From an uncultured Alistipes sp. (lineage in GTDB: Bacteria > Bacteroidota > Bacteroidia > Bacteroidales > Rikenellaceae), in assembly GCA_900550375.1 (NCBI GenBank), contig URRP01000024.1:1-40684 (forward strand): 40,684 bases of DNA, written 5' to 3'. Below are positions 37,782 to 40,684 of the stretch, piece after piece (within the stretch, counting starts at the first letter, position 1; every line of letters begins with the position of its first letter). The position numbers and the translations under genes are program-made. The notes beneath the pieces are model-generated. The model was not told where the DNA came from and searched no databases. It was given only the letters and a program-made list of their open reading frames with translations.

Positions 37782-39287
37782 TTAAATGGTTCGGTGGCGT
37801 TCGTGCCCTTCGACGTAGATCGCACTGAACGGGCGTGCCGGACAGAGGTTTTCACAGGCTCCGCAGCCGATGCAGCGCTCGGTGTTGACGATCGGGATCT
37901 TCGGCGAGTCGGGGTTTGCGGCCTCCGACGGCACCATCGTGATCGCTTCGGCGGGACAGTGACGGGCGCAGTTGCCGCAGTCGACGCCGTCGGTCAGCGG
38001 CACGCAGTTTTCGCGCACCCAGACGGCGTGGCCGATCTGTACGGAGGACTTCTCGGCAGCCGTCACGGGCAGGATCGCTCCTGCGGGGCACACCTCGGAA
38101 CATTTCGTGCATTCGGGCCGGCAGTAGCCGCGCTCGTAGGACATTTCGGGCTGCATCAGCGTCGTCAGTTTCTCCGACGGCCGCAGCACGCCGTTGGGAC
38201 ATGCGGCCACGCACAGCTGGCAGCCCGTGCAGTGCTGCGCCATGTTGCGCAGGCTGCGGGCACCGGCCGGAACGATCGGTACGGCACGGTGGGGAATCTT
38301 CTTTTGTTCGATCGCGGCCAGTCCGCCGTCGGTGATCTTCTCCTGTGCATGAAGCGCCGTGCGGGCGGCGAACAGTCCCGCAAGCGATAGAAAACTGCGG
38401 CGTGAAATGCCGGCGGAGCTCTCCTTCCTTTCCGACTCTCTCTTCTCTTCCGCCGTCGGTGTATGGGATTTCAGCCGCAGTTTATAGACGATGGCGTTTT
38501 TGTGGCAGTGGTCGATGCAGTCCAGACAGACCACGCAGCGGCTGTAATCGATCCGGTGGTGTTCGACGTCGATGCACGATGCCTTGCAGTTACGTGCGCA
38601 AAGGTTGCAGCCGACGCACTTTTCGGTGTCGATCACGGGGCGCAGCAGTGAAAAGCGCGACAGGAAGCCCAGCACCGTTCCCACGGGACAAACCGTGTTG
38701 CACCATGTGCGTCCGTTGCGCCACGCCAGTACGGCGATGACGATGAACGTCGCGGCCGCCACGGCGAAGGTCGCCGCGCTGCGTATCCAGACGTCGGTAC
38801 GGTAGAAGGCGTAACTGTCGGCCCGTTCGGCGATGTAGGCCAGCAGGTTGTTGCCCCAGCCCCAGATCGGTGCGAGAAGGTTCTGCGCGATGCGTCCGTA
38901 GGCGCTGTAAGGGGCCAGCAGGGCGGCCAGCGAGCCGATGCCCGCTGCGAGTGCGGCGATGAAGACGGCCAGCGCGGTGTAGCGCAGCACCGTTTTCGCG
39001 GGCGAATAGCGGAAACGGTTCTTCCGGCGTTTGCCCGCCGCCCACGACACTCCGTCCTGCATCACGCCCAACGGGCATACGACCGAACAGTAGATGCGGC
39101 CGAAGAGCAGCGTGGCAACGACGAGCGCCGTCACGACGCCGACGTTCACGGCCAGCAGGGCCGGCAGGAACTGGATGCGCGCCAGCCACCCGAACCACGC
39201 GTGGAGCGTTCCCGTGAAGTCGAGGAACAACAGCGTGATGAGCGTGAAGCAGATGGCTGCTGCTGCGATTCTGATTTTGCGTAGCAT
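37782..39287 (-). CDS. NapH/NapG-like polyferredoxin fusion with internal Tat motif
   Basis: This 501-residue protein combines two modules. Residues 1-270 are NapH-like, with four membrane helices, the paired GRIYCSVVCPLG (63-74) and GRTWCNTVCPVG (192-203) motifs, and two cytoplasmic 4Fe-4S clusters (Cys224-234 and Cys251-261). At residues 295-315 a twin-arginine motif appears (SRRSFLSLAGLFAARTALHA), followed by a NapG/MauM-like part with about four more clusters (Cys353-363, 389-400, 428-444 and 472-482). NapH passes electrons from quinol and NapG is Tat-exported, so this fusion would carry electrons from the membrane to the periplasm in one chain. The ATG at 39287 was chosen; it is the first gene of the operon. 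Confidence 0.9.
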   Translation of the reverse strand: MLRKIRIAAAAICFTLITLLFLDFTGTLHAWFGWLARIQFLPALLAVNVGVVTALVVATLLFGRIYCSVVCPLGVMQDGVSWAAGKRRKNRFRYSPAKTVLRYTALAVFIAALAAGIGSLAALLAPYSAYGRIAQNLLAPIWGWGNNLLAYIAERADSYAFYRTDVWIRSAATFAVAAATFIVIAVLAWRNGRTWCNTVCPVGTVLGFLSRFSLLRPVIDTEKCVGCNLCARNCKASCIDVEHHRIDYSRCVVCLDCIDHCHKNAIVYKLRLKSHTPTAEEKRESERKESSAGISRRSFLSLAGLFAARTALHAQEKITDGGLAAIEQKKIPHRAVPIVPAGARSLRNMAQHCTGCQLCVAACPNGVLRPSEKLTTLMQPEMSYERGYCRPECTKCSEVCPAGAILPVTAAEKSSVQIGHAVWVRENCVPLTDGVDCGNCARHCPAEAITMVPSEAANPDSPKIPIVNTERCIGCGACENLCPARPFSAIYVEGHERHRTI

Positions 39288-39327
39288 TCGATTCGAGTTT
39301 GGTTGTTTCGATAGTTTTTGTTCAGGA

Positions 39328-39335
39328 CAAAGATA
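39328..39335 (-). promoter_or_regulatory. -7 element for the polyferredoxin/AKR operon
   Basis: The minus strand reads TATCTTTG, a perfect TAnnTTTG match, about 41 bases upstream of the ATG at 39287. No clear -33 TTTG was found. The eight genes downstream are separated by at most 21 bases, so this is the likely single promoter. Confidence 0.6.
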
Positions 39336-39427
39336 AAAAATTCGGGGAGAAGACCTACGCATTCCCTCTTTTTTCGATCTGTGCAGCCGCTTCGCCACCG
39401 TTTTTTCCTTCGCCGCAGGTTCGGAAG

Positions 39428-39827
39428 CTATCTTCCGAGTCCGATCAGGAACTTCGCCGTTGCGGGATCGTAGTGCGAGAAGAAGAGGCTTTCGCCCCGA
39501 TCCAGCACTGCTATGGCAGCCATGTCGTCGGCCGACAGTTCGAAATCGAAGACGTCGAAATTCTCCCGCATCCGCTCGACACGGGTCGATTTTGTGATCC
39601 CTGCTACGCCGCGCTGGATGAGAAGCCGCAGGGCGGTCTGCGCCGTCGATTTGCCGTATTTCGCACCGGCGGTTTTAACGTTTCGTTCCCGAAGAATCCG
39701 TTGCGCCCCTCGGCGAAGGGGCCCCACGACTCCAGCACGCAGCGTTCGACTCCTCGGGCGTTACCTGATAGACGCCGTAGCCGAGGATCGGCATTTTGAC
39801 GCCGTTGTTCAGTGTTACGTATTGCAT
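39428..39827 (-). pseudogene. Decayed aldo/keto reductase gene
   Basis: The gene starts at the ATG at 39827 with a clear AKR N-terminus (MQYVTLNNGVKMPILGYGVY, then QVTPEE). It then shifts frame (family ERCV appears in another frame), jumps directly to the C-terminal SWGPFAEGRNGFFGN block, shifts again in an A-run, and ends with TAGAKYGKSTAQTAL and LFFSHYDPATAKFLIGLG. About 150-200 central residues that should carry the active site are missing. It was a DkgA-like cytoplasmic AKR, unrelated to the ferredoxin-fused ones nearby. The flavodoxin gene is 21 bases upstream. Confidence 0.82.
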
Positions 39828-39848
39828 GACGGGCGGGGATTGAGCGGT

Positions 39849-40403
39849 TTATCGGGCTTTCGCCGCCAGTTGTTCGACTTCGCGGTCGGCGTGCGCTGCG
39901 CTGCTGCCGCGGATGGGTACTCCGCCGAGTACGTTCGCGCCGGGGCAGAGCCGTCGAATATCCGCTTCACTGCGTCCCATGCGGCTTCCTTCGTGCGTCA
40001 TGAAAGGAATGAGGGTTTTGCCCGTAAAATCGTGTGCCGCGAGGAACGTCGCTACGGGCGGTGCGACGGTCGCCCACCAGCAGGGCGAGCCGACGTAGAT
40101 CACGTCGTATCGTCCGACGTCGGACAGGTCGTTTTTCAACGCCGGACGAACGTCTGCCTCGATCTCCTTTTTGGCCTGATCCACCACGGCGCGGTACTCC
40201 GTGGGATAGGGCGTTTGCGGGACGATCTCGAAGAGGTCGGCGCTCGTCGCCGCGGCGATCCGTTCCGCGACGGCACGTGTATTGCCGCTGTGGGAGAAGT
40301 AAACTACCAATACCTTCTTACCGCTCGAAGCCGGTTGAGCATCGACGCTCTCGCCGGCAGTGAAGAGAGCGGTAAGGGTTAAAAGAATCGTTTTTGTCTT
40401 CAT
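39849..40403 (-). CDS. Exported flavodoxin
   Basis: This 184-residue protein has a signal peptide (MKTKTILLTLTALFTAGESV) and a flavodoxin domain. The FMN phosphate loop is VVYFSHSGNTRAVAERIA, followed by YDVIYVGSPCWWATVAPPV and FMTHEGSRMG, which are typical of the Flavodoxin_4-like family. Export of a flavodoxin is uncommon outside Bacteroidota, where it is often found near AKR and AraC genes as here. It probably serves as a periplasmic one- or two-electron carrier. The ATG at 40403 was chosen for the signal peptide. A TACCTTTG promoter element lies at 40473-40480. Confidence 0.9.
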   Translation of the reverse strand: MKTKTILLTLTALFTAGESVDAQPASSGKKVLVVYFSHSGNTRAVAERIAAATSADLFEIVPQTPYPTEYRAVVDQAKKEIEADVRPALKNDLSDVGRYDVIYVGSPCWWATVAPPVATFLAAHDFTGKTLIPFMTHEGSRMGRSEADIRRLCPGANVLGGVPIRGSSAAHADREVEQLAAKAR

Positions 40404-40472
40404 GGTTTTTCGTTTATTTGTGTGCCGAACTCCGCCGTGTCGCGGGTTTTTCGGTGACTTGTGTTTCGCAGG

Positions 40473-40480
40473 CAAAGGTA
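40473..40480 (-). promoter_or_regulatory. -7 element for the flavodoxin gene
   Basis: The minus strand reads TACCTTTG, matching TAnnTTTG, 70 bases upstream of the ATG at 40403. The gene beyond it encodes an AraC-family regulator that could act here. Confidence 0.5.
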
Positions 40481-40577
40481 CGGCGGCCGAGTGTGCGCGA
40501 CGATAGACGGATTCCGGGAATTCTTACCATTTTTACCGTTCGGCTTTCCGCAGCGTGCGCAAACGATTGTGTGGCGC

Positions 40578-40684
40578 TCAGTTGACCCTCCTGTACTCGT
40601 TCGGGGTACATCCGACCCTATTCTTGAATAGGCGCGTGAAATGTGCCGGGTATTTGAATCCCAGTTCGTAGGCCACCTCTGCGA
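40578..40684 (-). CDS. AraC-family transcriptional regulator, 3' end only
   Basis: Only the last 35 codons are in the window. They read AEVAYELGFKYPAHFTRLFK, then NRVGCTPNEYRRVN, which is the second helix-turn-helix of the AraC/XylS DNA-binding domain (pattern: IAxxxGFxxxxxFxRxFKxxxGxTPxxYR). The rest of the gene, including any sensor domain, lies beyond the right edge. It is on the same strand as, and upstream of, the flavodoxin and AKR pseudogene, and probably regulates them. Confidence 0.93.
   Translation of the reverse strand, partial: AEVAYELGFKYPAHFTRLFKNRVGCTPNEYRRVN

Noticed and set aside
35301..38390. A plus-strand open frame of 1029 codons opposite the aldo/keto reductases
   Set aside because: It is antisense to three clear genes and has low-complexity Arg/Val/His-rich sequence with no family match. 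Long antisense frames are expected in GC-rich genes with biased codon use.

Overview
The window looks like chromosomal DNA from a fairly GC-rich Bacteroidota bacterium; an Alistipes-like (Rikenellaceae) gut anaerobe fits best, though the genus is inferred. The evidence is the many Bacteroidota-type promoters (TTTG, about 19 bases, then TAnnTTTG), a DUF4988-type surface lipoprotein, a sphingolipid-type alpha-oxoamine synthase, secreted GH20 and SGNH hydrolases, and a TonB-dependent receptor.

Region 1 (1-10666) is the spc/alpha ribosomal superoperon in canonical order: rplN-rplX-rplE-rpsN, then rpsH-rplF-rplR-rpsE-rpmD-rplO-secY-map-infA-rpmJ-rpsM-rpsK-rpsD-rpoA-rplQ, closed by a strong terminator. 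The unusual point is a 735-base non-coding stretch between rpsN and rpsH. It starts with a near-perfect 18-bp hairpin, holds further stem-loops, and ends with a new promoter, so the operon is split into two transcription units.

Region 2 (10667-28086) is housekeeping and surface metabolism: a DeoR regulator, a DUF4988/propeller lipoprotein, a membrane protein, a pyrH / thioredoxin-like lineage protein / frr cluster, dxs with an almost leaderless promoter, a lipocalin, a metallophosphoesterase, a radical SAM protein, a serine-palmitoyltransferase-like enzyme followed by a degenerate glycerophosphodiesterase-like protein, and divergent SGNH-hydrolase and GH20 hexosaminidase genes. Two intergenic stretches carry dispersed palindromic repeats.

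Region 3 (28087-30883) is an AT-richer scar next to tRNA-Gly(GCC). A truncated tyrosine-integrase N-terminus runs in the same frame into the C-terminal part of an RHS protein. A TonB_C-domain exported protein overlaps the RHS gene, and decayed lipoprotein genes follow. It reads as the remnant of a mobile element or polymorphic-toxin cassette integrated at the tRNA.

Region 4 (30919-39335, minus strand) is a compact eight-gene operon and the best candidate for an undescribed system: a NapH/NapG-like polyferredoxin fusion with an internal Tat motif, a Tat-lipoprotein aldo/keto reductase with ferredoxin clusters, a second ferredoxin aldo/keto reductase with a degraded active site, a DUF1893 protein, a TonB-dependent receptor, an ECF-type S-component-like membrane protein, a third ferredoxin aldo/keto reductase, and TatA. 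Together they suggest quinol-to-periplasm electron delivery to an exported reductase, tied to uptake of a specific substrate. The substrate is unknown.

Region 5 (39428-40684) has a decayed aldo/keto reductase pseudogene, an exported flavodoxin and the 3' end of an AraC-family regulator.
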